In this document: positions 26,461 through 35,042 of the stretch, one piece after another
How the letters are laid out: every line of letters starts with the position of its first letter
How positions within the stretch are numbered: position 1 is the first letter of the stretch
Assembly (NCBI GenBank): GCA_963664945.1
Contig: OY761822.1
Span: 3,038,001-3,102,000 of the forward strand
Direction of reading: 5' to 3'
From: UBA6522 sp963664945
GTDB taxonomy: Bacteria > Pseudomonadota > Gammaproteobacteria > Steroidobacterales > Rariloculaceae
DNA: 64,000 nt
Made by a program: the position numbers and the translations under genes
The notes under the pieces: generated by a model
What the model was told of the DNA's origin: nothing
The model's input: only the letters and a program-made list of their open reading frames with translations
The model's database searches: none

Positions 26461-27504
26461 ATGAACGTAACCTCGACACGCTCCATTCTTTCCATCGCAG
26501 CGGTCGTCCTTGTGCCGGCCGCGCTGGCACCGTCAGCGCACGCCCATCATTCCATGTCCGAATACGATCGGAGTGTCACCACCGAGTTCGAGGGCGAAGT
26601 TGTCCAACTCTCCTGGACAAACCCGCACGTCCTCCTCTGGGTGGCAACGCCCGACGAGAACGGAGAGCCCGTCGTCTGGGAACTCGAGGGCAGCGCCGTC
26701 AGCGCGCAACGCCGCCGCGGGGTGATGGGTGGAGAAGTGAATGTCGGTGATCAAGTGCGCGTCGCCGGCTGGCCCTCGGTGGTACGGCCCGAGCACATGC
26801 AGGTCACCAACCTATTGCTCCCCGACGGCGTGGAACTCCTGGTGGGCGGCGCCAGGGAGCCTCGCTGGGCGGACTCGGCCATCGGCGGTGAAAGAAACCT
26901 GGTGGACCCCGCGAAAGCCGCGGCCGCGACGGGAGAGGGCATCTTCCGAGTGTGGAGCCAGGGAACGGGCGCCTGGTATTTCACCGGCCGCTCGGACTAC
27001 GAGTTGACCGAATCCGCGGCGGCGGCCAAGGCAGGCTGGGATGACATCGAGGACAACCCCATCATGCAGTGCGTTCCACCCGGGATGCCGGGACTGATGG
27101 GCAATCCCTACCCGATGGAATTCACCCAGCGTGACGGTTACATCGAACTGCGGTTCGAGGAGTTCGATGCACTGCGCACGATCCACATGGAAGATGCGGG
27201 CGACCCGGCCGACATGCCGTTTTCCCACATGGGCTATTCGGTCGGCCACTGGGACGGGGATACGCTGGTGGTCAGGACGACCCGGATCAACTGGGACTAC
27301 TTCGATCGGCAGGGCGCGCCGATGACGACGGACGTGGTCGTTGACGAGCGCTTTACCGTCGTTGAGGACGGCAACCGGCTGAACTACCTGATGACGGTCA
27401 CCGATCCGGATATCCTGGTACGCCCCTTCGTCTGGGACGCCTATTTCATCTGGCGGCGCGGCGAGGAAGTCAACCTGTACGACTGCACGCTGGAGTACCA
27501 GTAA
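26461..27504 (+). CDS. DUF6152-family periplasmic protein (copy 2)
   Basis: 347 residues; signal peptide ending SAHA before the mature start HHSMSEYD. The N-terminal DUF6152 domain includes GEVVQLSWTNPHVLLWV and VAGWPSVVRPEHM; the C-terminal half has CVPPGMPGLMGNPYPMEF and HWDGDTLVVRTTRINW. ATG 26461 is preceded by AGGA at a good distance; earlier in-frame ATGs at 26422 and 26428 are possible. It lies between an ASST gene and a TonB receptor, suggesting a shared uptake or metabolism role. Confidence 0.72.
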   Translation: MNVTSTRSILSIAAVVLVPAALAPSAHAHHSMSEYDRSVTTEFEGEVVQLSWTNPHVLLWVATPDENGEPVVWELEGSAVSAQRRRGVMGGEVNVGDQVRVAGWPSVVRPEHMQVTNLLLPDGVELLVGGAREPRWADSAIGGERNLVDPAKAAAATGEGIFRVWSQGTGAWYFTGRSDYELTESAAAAKAGWDDIEDNPIMQCVPPGMPGLMGNPYPMEFTQRDGYIELRFEEFDALRTIHMEDAGDPADMPFSHMGYSVGHWDGDTLVVRTTRINWDYFDRQGAPMTTDVVVDERFTVVEDGNRLNYLMTVTDPDILVRPFVWDAYFIWRRGEEVNLYDCTLEYQ

Positions 27505-27710
27505 CCCCGCAGGGAATCGCGATAGCGCCGGTTAGATTTTCTTATGGGAAGGCAAAGTTTTTGTGACTGCGCTGCGGCACCAGCGGGTTCCTGCCCTGTG
27601 GTATCCTGCCAATGGGTGAAGCTCTTTCATTCGAGCGATGGAGGTGCGCAGCGAGTGGAAAAAAACAACAATGTCTGGAATCGCATCCGCGCTCCAGGAA
27701 TTCTCTTCAA

Positions 27711-30700
27711 ATGAAACGTCATGCCTGCCGGGGAGGTTTAGGTCTCAAGATGCGTTCACTGGTAATTCTCTCCGGTCTCGCCGCCGTTGCGGCGACCGCA
27801 CAGGAATCTGACGCTCCGCCGGCTGACGAGGTGGTCATCGAACAGATCATCGTCACCGCGACCCGGCGCGAGGAGTCGGTCACCGACGTGCCGTTAGCCG
27901 TGTCAGCCTATGACGCCCAGCGGATCGAACTCAGCCGCGTGACGGACATCATGGAGTTGATGCGCGTCGCGCCGAGCTTTCACGTCGCCTCCGGGCAGGC
28001 GGAATCCGTCGGCGTCACGGCGCGGATTCGGGGCGTGGGAACCAACAGCGACAATCCGGGACTGGAATCGTCCGTCGGCATGTACGTGGACGGGGTGTAC
28101 CGCAATCGGGCCACGGTGGGATTGACCGAACTGGGCGCGATCGAGCGAATCGAGGTTCTGCGCGGACCGCAGGGTACGCTGTTCGGCCGCAACAGCTCCG
28201 CCGGGGTCGTAAGCATCATTACGGCGCTGCCCGATCCGGACGGGTCCGGCTATGCCGATATCAGCATCGGCTCCTACGGCACGAACCGGGTTGAAGCCGG
28301 TGTCAGCGGCGGCATCGGTCGGGACGCCTCGGCCCGGCTGGACGCGGTGTTCTTCCAGCGCGACGGTTTTCTGGAAGACCTCAACTACGACCGGAATTTC
28401 AATGATCGCGATCGCACGTTCATTCGCGGGCAGATGGTATTCGAACCTTCCGACACGGTGCGCTTGCGCGTGATCGGCGACTACACCGACCGCGATGAAA
28501 ACTGCTGTGCGGCGGTGGGCCTGATTGAAGGACCCACATCCGCGGCGATCCGCCAGATCGCGCAGCTCCAGACTCAGAGTCCGAATACCGTGGGCATCGC
28601 CTTCGATCCCTTTGCCCGCGGGGCCACGGTCTCGGAGAATTCCGGTTATTACCAGTCCGTCAAGGAGGGCGGGGTGTCGCTGGAGATCGACGCGGACCTG
28701 CCGTTCGCCCGCCTGGTGAGCGTGACGGCGAAACGCGACTGGGAAACATCTCGCGAAATGGATATCGACTTTTCGGCGATGGACATGGGTGAAAGGCCTC
28801 TCGGCCAATTCAACCTGGGCTTCGAAACACTTTCCCAGGAAATCCGCCTCAACGGCCAGTCCGGATCGCTGGATTGGCTGGTGGGCGCCTACTATGCCGA
28901 CGAATATCTGCCGTACGAAGACGCGCTGGATTTCGGTCTCGGTTACAGCTTCTACGCGAACGGGATCGCCCAGCAGGCCGCGGCAGGGATCGGCGCCGGA
29001 TTCGATGGCTTCCGCCAGCTTGCCCAGATCGACGCGCTGGAGGCCGGCGTGGCCGGAGTCGCTCAAGGCGCCGCGGGATTGTCCGCCGGACTGGCGGGGC
29101 TGTCCGGCGGCCTGGCCCAATTGGGCGCCGCGCTGGCGCCGCTCGCACAGTTTCTGCCGCCCGGACTCCCGTTGCCGGCGATTCCCACCATACCCATGGC
29201 GCCGACGCTGGCGGGGACGTTGCCTTCATTTCCGGGCTTTCCGTACAATCCGTGGCCGGGATACGAACGAATCGCCGGCGCCAATCTCCATGGTCGCGGC
29301 GCCAGGGACTCGTACGAGCAGGAATCCCGATCATGGGCGCTGTTCACCCACAACACGCTCGAGTTGCAGAACGACTTCGAATTGACGCTGGGCTTGCGCT
29401 ACACCGTTGAAGACAAGTCCATGACGGCGAATCTTGTCTCCTCGGATCAGGTGTGCCTGCCGTTCAGCCACCAGTTTCTCGGCTCGCTGCAGGCCAACCG
29501 GGACTACTTGGCCGGCATAGGCGCTTATGCGCACGCGCTTGGCGCTTATTCGGCACAACTACAGGGACTGTCAATTCCGACGGCGGAACTGCAGGGACTC
29601 GCCACTCACCTTGGACAGTTGGCCGCCACGCTGCCGCCGCAGGTGGCAGGCATGCTGCCGCCGGGGTTCAACCAGCAGTTGGCGGGGCTTGTCCAGGGCG
29701 CCCAGGAGCTTGAAGGCGCCGTAGCCGGAATCCAGGCCGGAGCGGCCCAGTTGCTGCCTGGGCTCCCGCAAGTGGCCGCGGGCGGCGAGCAACTGCTCAC
29801 GGATCCCGCCCTGATTGAAGGCCTGGCTGCAATCGTGGCGTTGGGTTGCAACCCGTTTGCCGATCCTACCCGGGATGGAACATACGTTGGCGACCTCGCC
29901 GAGGATGAGGCCACGGGAACTCTGCGGCTATCCCGGAATATTGGCAATCATCTTGTGTACGGCGGCTATTCGCGAGGCTACAAGGCAGGCGGATTCAACA
30001 TGGATCGCAGCGGACTGAGCAGCCCGATTTTATCTGGACTGGTGGGGACACCCCAACTCCCCGGCATCGACCAATGGATATTCCTCCCGGAAACCGTCGA
30101 CACATACGAGGTGGGCGCCAAGTTCAGCCTCGATGACTGGCGCGGGCTGCTCGATGTCAGCCTGTTCCACGAGGATTTCGAGGGCTACCAGCTCACGGCG
30201 TTCACGGGCTTCGCGTTCGAGGCGCTCAACGTGCCCGAAGTGACATCGAAGGGCGTCGAGGTCGAGGCGCGCGGCGTGGTCAACAACAACGTCGAAATCT
30301 TTGGCGGTCTGACCTACGCGGATGTGCGATTCGGCAGCGGTCCGGAGCACGGCTTCCGCGCCGGACGCCAGTTGACGCACGCGCCGAAGGTCACGGGCGT
30401 CGGCGGTTTCACCGTTCGCTTCCCGCTGGGTCCCCTGGCAGGCGCCTTTCATATCGATGCGCGCTACACGGGTGATCACAACACCGGCGCCAACCTGGAT
30501 CCCATGAAGCACCAGGATGCCTACACGGTGGTCAATGCCCGGCTGATCTTCAATTCTGCAAGTGGCGTGAATCCATGGACCGTGGACCTCTGGGGTCAGA
30601 ACATCACCGGCATCACCGGCACAGACTATTCCGTGACCATCTTCGACGCCCCGTTGCAGACCGGCACCTACAATTCCTTCATCGGCGACCCGCAGGTGTA

Positions 30701-30728
30701 CGGCGTCAGCCTCCGGTACGACTTTTAG
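27711..30728 (+). CDS. TonB-dependent outer-membrane receptor with long low-complexity inserts
   Basis: About 1005 residues. A signal peptide precedes the TonB box region EQIIVTATRREESVTDVP, then the plug (IRGVGTNSDNPGLESSVGMYVDGVY, LRGPQGTLFGRNSSAG) and a 22-strand barrel ending SLRYDF with the terminal Phe. Two stretches, coded by about 28965-29290 and 29470-29850, are rich in Ala, Gly, Leu, Gln and Pro and do not look like barrel strands; they probably form large extracellular loops. Starts at 27711 or 27750 are both possible. The closest general type is the receptor family for bulky organic molecules in marine gammaproteobacteria; ligand unknown, but arylsulfate context is suggestive. Confidence 0.88.
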   Translation: MKRHACRGGLGLKMRSLVILSGLAAVAATAQESDAPPADEVVIEQIIVTATRREESVTDVPLAVSAYDAQRIELSRVTDIMELMRVAPSFHVASGQAESVGVTARIRGVGTNSDNPGLESSVGMYVDGVYRNRATVGLTELGAIERIEVLRGPQGTLFGRNSSAGVVSIITALPDPDGSGYADISIGSYGTNRVEAGVSGGIGRDASARLDAVFFQRDGFLEDLNYDRNFNDRDRTFIRGQMVFEPSDTVRLRVIGDYTDRDENCCAAVGLIEGPTSAAIRQIAQLQTQSPNTVGIAFDPFARGATVSENSGYYQSVKEGGVSLEIDADLPFARLVSVTAKRDWETSREMDIDFSAMDMGERPLGQFNLGFETLSQEIRLNGQSGSLDWLVGAYYADEYLPYEDALDFGLGYSFYANGIAQQAAAGIGAGFDGFRQLAQIDALEAGVAGVAQGAAGLSAGLAGLSGGLAQLGAALAPLAQFLPPGLPLPAIPTIPMAPTLAGTLPSFPGFPYNPWPGYERIAGANLHGRGARDSYEQESRSWALFTHNTLELQNDFELTLGLRYTVEDKSMTANLVSSDQVCLPFSHQFLGSLQANRDYLAGIGAYAHALGAYSAQLQGLSIPTAELQGLATHLGQLAATLPPQVAGMLPPGFNQQLAGLVQGAQELEGAVAGIQAGAAQLLPGLPQVAAGGEQLLTDPALIEGLAAIVALGCNPFADPTRDGTYVGDLAEDEATGTLRLSRNIGNHLVYGGYSRGYKAGGFNMDRSGLSSPILSGLVGTPQLPGIDQWIFLPETVDTYEVGAKFSLDDWRGLLDVSLFHEDFEGYQLTAFTGFAFEALNVPEVTSKGVEVEARGVVNNNVEIFGGLTYADVRFGSGPEHGFRAGRQLTHAPKVTGVGGFTVRFPLGPLAGAFHIDARYTGDHNTGANLDPMKHQDAYTVVNARLIFNSASGVNPWTVDLWGQNITGITGTDYSVTIFDAPLQTGTYNSFIGDPQVYGVSLRYDF

Positions 30729-30920
30729 TTTGTCGTAGCTCAACGCATTGTGGAGGCGGAACCTGGCTGGTTCCGGTCCACGGCGCGGCCGAGAGCTATT
30801 CGCGACCGTAGCGGGCCAGGCGTGAGCGTGACCAAATCGCCGGGAACAACCGCATAACCGGAATTAATGCATTGAAATACGACTATACTATTGGCTGTCC
30901 GTTGGGCATGCTCGATTGTC

Positions 30921-31431
30921 ATGACCGATGCTTCCATCACTTTGGCGAAGCCGTCCGAAGGCGCTCAGACCAAGTTGTTCCCCGCTGAAACTGCACGGCA
31001 GCCGGACTCGTCGGTGGGTCAAGCGTATGTGCGCGGGCAGGCGTCCATCTACTTCGGTCCCGCTGAAGATCGGTACGCGGACTGGCCGGTTCCCACCTGC
31101 ATAGTAGCCGATGGCCCCTATGGAGTGGATGGTTTTCCAGGGGATTTCCGCACCGCCGAATCCCTTCCTGATTGGTACGAACCGCACATCGGAGCCTGGA
31201 GCGATCGAGCAACGCCGGGAACCACGCTATGGTTTTGGAACACGGAAATCGGCTGGGCGACCGTCCATCCGCTGCTCGAAGCCCAAGGTTGGGAATACCG
31301 CTGTTGCAACGTTTGGGACAAGGGACTCGGCCATATTGCCGGGAATGCCAATACCCGTACTCTGAGGAAGTTTCCGGTAGTGACCGAGGTATGCGTGCAC
31401 TATGTCAAGAAGGCCAGTTTCGCGGTTGGCG
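30921..31431 (+). pseudogene. DNA methyltransferase, 5' part (interrupted by IS)
   Basis: About 170 residues of a site-specific DNA methyltransferase. ADGPYGV is a variant of the catalytic DPPY-type motif IV, and WYEPHIGAWSDRATPGTTLWFWNTEIGWATVHP is a typical continuation. The frame is native up to FAVG at 31430, then enters the IS and stops at 31460. With the part at 33560, and one target-site copy removed, it makes an unbroken 362-residue frame. Motif order IV then I marks the beta class. It is inactive as it stands. Confidence 0.85.
31423..31431. repeat. Target-site duplication of the ISAs1-type element (left copy)
   Basis: CGGTTGGCG at 31423-31431 is repeated exactly at 33560-33568, directly outside both ends of the element. 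Confidence 0.95.
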
Positions 31432-33559
31432 CAGGGCTCTCCAAAAGTCGGGGCGTATAGCCTGAGGCTGTAAACGGTGAGGGAAGCGGTCAGGCTGTGC
31501 AAGGTCTGGCTATTCAGAAGTCGTTGTGGCATAAAGGGGGTCATGGTGATCTCGGTGTTTTCCCGTGGCCGGTTGAAGTTGCGCGATGTGTGGGTGCGCC
31601 CGGTGCGCGGCGTGGCGGAGCGGCGGCGTTGGGACGCGCTGATGAGGGAGTTTCACTATTTGCCGTACAAGGGATTGTTCGGTCAGTCGCTGCGTCACGT
31701 GGCGGTATGCGGCGGGAGCCGGGTTGCGCTGCTGGGCTGGACGGCGGGCGCGTTCAAGGTCGGGGTTCGGGACGAGTGGCTGGGTTGGCCGCCGGAGCGG
31801 CAGTTTCGGCGGCTGAAGCTGATCGCGAACAACAGCCGTTTCGCGTTGCTGGTGGGCAAGGGGGAGGTACGCAACCTGGCCTCTCGGGTGCTGGGTCTGA
31901 GTCTGCGCCGGCTGTCGGGGGACATGCGCGCGATGCACGGTTTCCCGGTGCTGTTGGCGGAGACGTTCGTGGACCCGTCGCGGTTTTCGGGGGTTTGCTA
32001 CCGGGCGTCGAACTGGCGGATGCTGGGCCTGACGCGCGGTTATTCGCGGGTGTACGGCAGCCCGGCGCGGTGGCGCGAGCACGGCCAGCCCAAGGAGGTT
32101 TACGTGTACGAGCTTGAAGCCGGCGCCCGCGAGGCGCTACGCGATGGGCGCGAGCCCGTGGAGGTGCGCGAGGCGCCGATGCCGGCGGGGCAATTGCGCA
32201 GTCTTCACGACTTTCTCGGGGAGATGGAGGATTTTCGCAAACGGCGCGGGCAGCGCTACAGCTTGGCGAGCTACCTGACGATCATGATCGCGGCGCGCCT
32301 GGCCGGGTATCGCGGCGTGAGCGCGTTCGGGGAGTTCGCCGCCCGGCTCGACGAGGCGCAGCGCCGTGCGGTGGGCGGGTTCTTCAGCCCGACGCGCCAG
32401 TGCTACACAGTGCCCGCTGCCTCGACCTTCCATTACATCCTCTCGAAGCTGCCGCCGGACACTCTGGATCGGGCGCTGCGCGCCTGGAGCGCCCAGCATG
32501 CCGGGCTTGCGCCGGTGGCCATGGACGGCAAGGACGTGCGCGGCGCCTCCAGGCGGACCGAGGGCGAACGCCAGATGATGGTGGCCGCGGTGGAGCACGG
32601 CAGCGGCCTGGTGCTCGGGCAGGTGCGCATCGGCGCCAAAAGCAACGAGATCCCGGCGGTGCGCGAACTGGCGCGGCAACTGGACCTCGCCGGGCGCGTC
32701 GTCACGCTCGACGCCATCCACGCCCAACACGACACGGCGCGCTGCTTGGTGGAGGAGTGCAAGGCCGACTACGCGATCACCGCCGTGAAGGGCAACCAGC
32801 CGAGCATTCGCGAGGACCTGGCGGACATCGACTGGAGCCAGGCGCGCTGGAGCGCCGAGGCGCTGCACAAGGCCCATGGGCGGCTGGAGACCCGCCGCTG
32901 CGCGGCCTTCGACCTCACGCCCGCCAAGTGGGACGGGCGGTGCGATCTGCCCGCACGCCGTCAGGCGCTGCGCGTGCAGCGCGAGCGCGTCGTGGTCAAG
33001 ACCGGGGAAAGCACCCGCGAGATCGCCTACGGGCTCACCTCGCTCGGCGTCGAGGAGGCCGGACCCGACGAACTGTTGAACATCGTGCGCCGCCACTGGG
33101 AAGTGGAGAACCGGGTTCACTACGTGCGCGACTTCAGCTACGACGAGGACCGCTGCCGCGCCGCGGCCGGGCATCTGCCGCAAAACCTGGCGGCGCTCAG
33201 CAACGCCGCGATCTCCATCGTGCGCGCGATCGGCCACTTCGACTACATCCCCCAGGCAAACCGCCACTACGCCGCACGCCCGCAGGATGCGCTCGACGCC
33301 ATCCTGACCCCCGCGCCGCCCTGACCGGGCACCCCGCGGACCCCCGACGGCGCACCGCCCGGCCGCGCCGCGGCATCCCCGTGCGCGCCGCGCCTACTCA
33401 GCGCCCAGGCACCAACCCATACCCCCGAGCAAACCCGCTCAACGCCTCCCCACCGCCCTGGACCGACCGGCGACCCCTCCGCTACAGCCACACATCCCCG
33501 TCGGACCCATCGCTCAGCCTCACCGGAACCAACCGGACCGGGACTTTTGGATAGGCCTG
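31432..33559. mobile_element. ISAs1-family insertion sequence, complete (2128 bp)
   Basis: The ends are CAGGGCTCTCCAAAAGTC at 31432-31449 and, inverted, CAGGCCTATCCAAAAGTC at 33559-33542: an 18-bp terminal repeat with 16 matches. A 9-bp target duplication flanks it. One transposase gene fills most of it; about 215 bp between its stop and the right end are noncoding. The element sits inside a DNA methyltransferase gene, and the undamaged duplication suggests a recent insertion. Confidence 0.93.
31543..33324 (+). CDS. ISAs1-family transposase with N-terminal DruA-like (DUF4338) domain
   Basis: 593 residues from ATG 31543, preceded by AAAGGGGG. Residues 1 to about 200 resemble DUF4338/DruA, the domain found in the Druantia phage-defence system: RRRWDALMREFHYLPYKGLFG, VALLGWTAGAFKVGVRDEWLGW and RFALL. 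From about 235 it is an ISAs1 transposase with the DDE residues in MDGKDVRG, TLDAIHAQHDTA and HWEVENRVHYVRD. Other ISAs1 members are usually about 370 residues, so the N-terminal part is an addition. Whether the DruA part recognises DNA for transposition or brings a defence property is unknown. Confidence 0.87.
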   Translation: MVISVFSRGRLKLRDVWVRPVRGVAERRRWDALMREFHYLPYKGLFGQSLRHVAVCGGSRVALLGWTAGAFKVGVRDEWLGWPPERQFRRLKLIANNSRFALLVGKGEVRNLASRVLGLSLRRLSGDMRAMHGFPVLLAETFVDPSRFSGVCYRASNWRMLGLTRGYSRVYGSPARWREHGQPKEVYVYELEAGAREALRDGREPVEVREAPMPAGQLRSLHDFLGEMEDFRKRRGQRYSLASYLTIMIAARLAGYRGVSAFGEFAARLDEAQRRAVGGFFSPTRQCYTVPAASTFHYILSKLPPDTLDRALRAWSAQHAGLAPVAMDGKDVRGASRRTEGERQMMVAAVEHGSGLVLGQVRIGAKSNEIPAVRELARQLDLAGRVVTLDAIHAQHDTARCLVEECKADYAITAVKGNQPSIREDLADIDWSQARWSAEALHKAHGRLETRRCAAFDLTPAKWDGRCDLPARRQALRVQRERVVVKTGESTREIAYGLTSLGVEEAGPDELLNIVRRHWEVENRVHYVRDFSYDEDRCRAAAGHLPQNLAALSNAAISIVRAIGHFDYIPQANRHYAARPQDALDAILTPAPP

Positions 33560-34146
33560 CGGTTGGCGGGAAATTGTTGACCATGCAGCAGTGGTTGCGG
33601 TACGAGTGGCAGCGGACGAAACTGCCGCTACGCTTGGCCAACGACGCGTGCGGCGTGCTGAATGCCGCCACGCGGAAATACCTGACCGCCGACCATCTCT
33701 GGTACTACCCGCCGGTCGACATGTTTCTGAAAATGGCAAAGTACGCCAACGAATTTGGCGACCCCGCTGGGCGGCCGTATTTCAGCATTGACGGAGCCGC
33801 CCCTATCTCCGGCCGGACATGGGCGGGCCTGCGGGCAAAGTTTCGTTGCGGCATAGGGGTCACAAACGTTTGGCGCGAGCCTCAGGTCGGTGGTTCGGAG
33901 CGAATCCAGGGGGCTCGAAGCGGTATGAAATACAAGTTCCGTAGCCTTCATGGCAGTCAGAAGCCGCTGAAGCTTTTTGACCTGATCATTCGAGCGTCCA
34001 CGGACCGGGGCGATACCGTGTGGGAACCATTCGGCGGATTGTGCCCCGGCGCCGTCGTATCTCATACCTTGGGGCGGCGCTACGTCGCTGCGGAAACCAA
34101 CCCCGAGTTCTATGCGGCGGCAGTGCGAAGGCTGGCGGCGCTATGA
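33560..34146 (+). pseudogene. DNA methyltransferase, 3' part (interrupted by IS)
   Basis: The reading continues as GKLLTMQQWLRYEW and ends with SLHGSQKPLKLFDLII, WEPFGGLCPGA (the AdoMet-binding motif I region, FxGxG-like) and ETNPEFYAAAVRRLAAL. It completes the part at 30921. The first 9 bases are the right copy of the target duplication. The stop codon overlaps the ATG of a downstream frame (ATGA), so a further gene was once coupled. Alone, a start inside it (for instance ATG 33583) would give only the C-terminal half. Confidence 0.85.
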
Positions 34147-34319
34147 TGCCCAACTCCACGCCTGAGCCACCTGTCAAACGTCCGCCAGATCCCAGCGCAG
34201 TTGACATTCAGATTTATTCCCTTGCCACTCTCCAGTTTTCAGGCAATTCGGCCCCCGTAATCTCGCGTATCGCTTCGTCAAATCTTCGTGTCCTTCCGAT
34301 AGGGAAGCGCCACCAATAG
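34143..34319 (+). pseudogene. Start of a gene once coupled to the methyltransferase, truncated
   Basis: ATG 34143 overlaps the methyltransferase stop by 4 bases and opens a 58-codon frame beginning MMPNSTPEPPVKRPPDPSAV. From about 34210 it runs antisense to another gene, so only some 20 residues look native. In R-M operons this position often holds the restriction endonuclease; that is inference. Confidence 0.4.
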
Positions 34320-34531
34320 CGGAATTGTCCGTTCGACCGCTTCTGTGGCCGCCTCTCGAATTCGTGGTCAATCAGAATGCGCCGGAGTTCATCTCCGTTG
34401 GTAGCCTTTTGCGGATAACTGTCTACGACATAGTGGTGCGGAGGCCTTTCGTCAGGCGCCCATCCGCCTACCAAGTTTCCGCAATGGTATAGCTGTACGC
34501 GCTTTCTGAGGTGCTTTACAGTGAGAATCAT
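34214..34531 (-). CDS. Small protein of unknown function
   Basis: 105 residues, rich in Arg, Tyr and Trp (HHYVVDSYPQKATNGDELRRIL, GQFRYWWRFPIGRTRRFDEAIREITG). No family recognised. It is complete with its own stop. GC content is lower than in neighbours, suggesting acquisition with the methyltransferase island. The next gene is in the opposite direction across the VOC gene boundary, only 14 bases away. Confidence 0.5.
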   Translation of the reverse strand: MILTVKHLRKRVQLYHCGNLVGGWAPDERPPHHYVVDSYPQKATNGDELRRILIDHEFERRPQKRSNGQFRYWWRFPIGRTRRFDEAIREITGAELPENWRVARE

Positions 34532-34544
34532 GGTCTGTCAGAGT

Positions 34545-35039
34545 CTAACACCGTTTTTCCGCGTTGGCTCGCACCCGCTCCTCGATAACCGCTCGCCGCC
34601 GCGCATCGATGAGTTCGATGCGGGGGCCGTCGGGCACCCTGTGGTAGGCGAATCGCGATACCCGGCCTTCAATCTCGTCGTAGGTCAGTTCCAGGGGCAA
34701 TCCGGCGGCGCTCAGACGGGCTGAGGTGGCCTCGAAATCGTCGACCCAGTACGCCATGTGATGCAGGGCGATGCGGTCCCGCGTGTACCAGAGCGTGCCC
34801 TCCGGAGCGCAAATCAGTTCCAGGTCGGGCGGTCCCGCCACGGTCCAGTACGCCTGGAGCGGCACGGAGACCTGCCTGCCGTCGATGCGCATCGGTATCG
34901 CGCCGTTCCCCATGAGCGCCCAGCGGCATCCGAAGAAGCCCGTGAACTGCGACTTGGCCCGATCCATGTCCGGCACGGCGATGCCGACATGGGCCAGGGG
35001 GCCGATACCGCCCACGACCTCGAATTGGCCGGGTTTCAT
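34545..35039 (-). CDS. VOC-family (glyoxalase/dioxygenase fold) protein
   Basis: 164 residues with two beta-alpha-beta modules: PLAHVGIAVPDMDRAKSQFTGFFG at the N terminus and IALHHMAYWVDDFEATSARLSAAG in the second half, the latter with metal-ligand-like histidines, then RIELID. This layout is typical of vicinal oxygen chelate enzymes such as lyases, epimerases or ring-cleaving enzymes. It begins 3 bases after the amidohydrolase stop, so the two form an operon. Confidence 0.8.
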   Translation of the reverse strand: MKPGQFEVVGGIGPLAHVGIAVPDMDRAKSQFTGFFGCRWALMGNGAIPMRIDGRQVSVPLQAYWTVAGPPDLELICAPEGTLWYTRDRIALHHMAYWVDDFEATSARLSAAGLPLELTYDEIEGRVSRFAYHRVPDGPRIELIDARRRAVIEERVRANAEKRC

Positions 35040-35042
35040 GCG

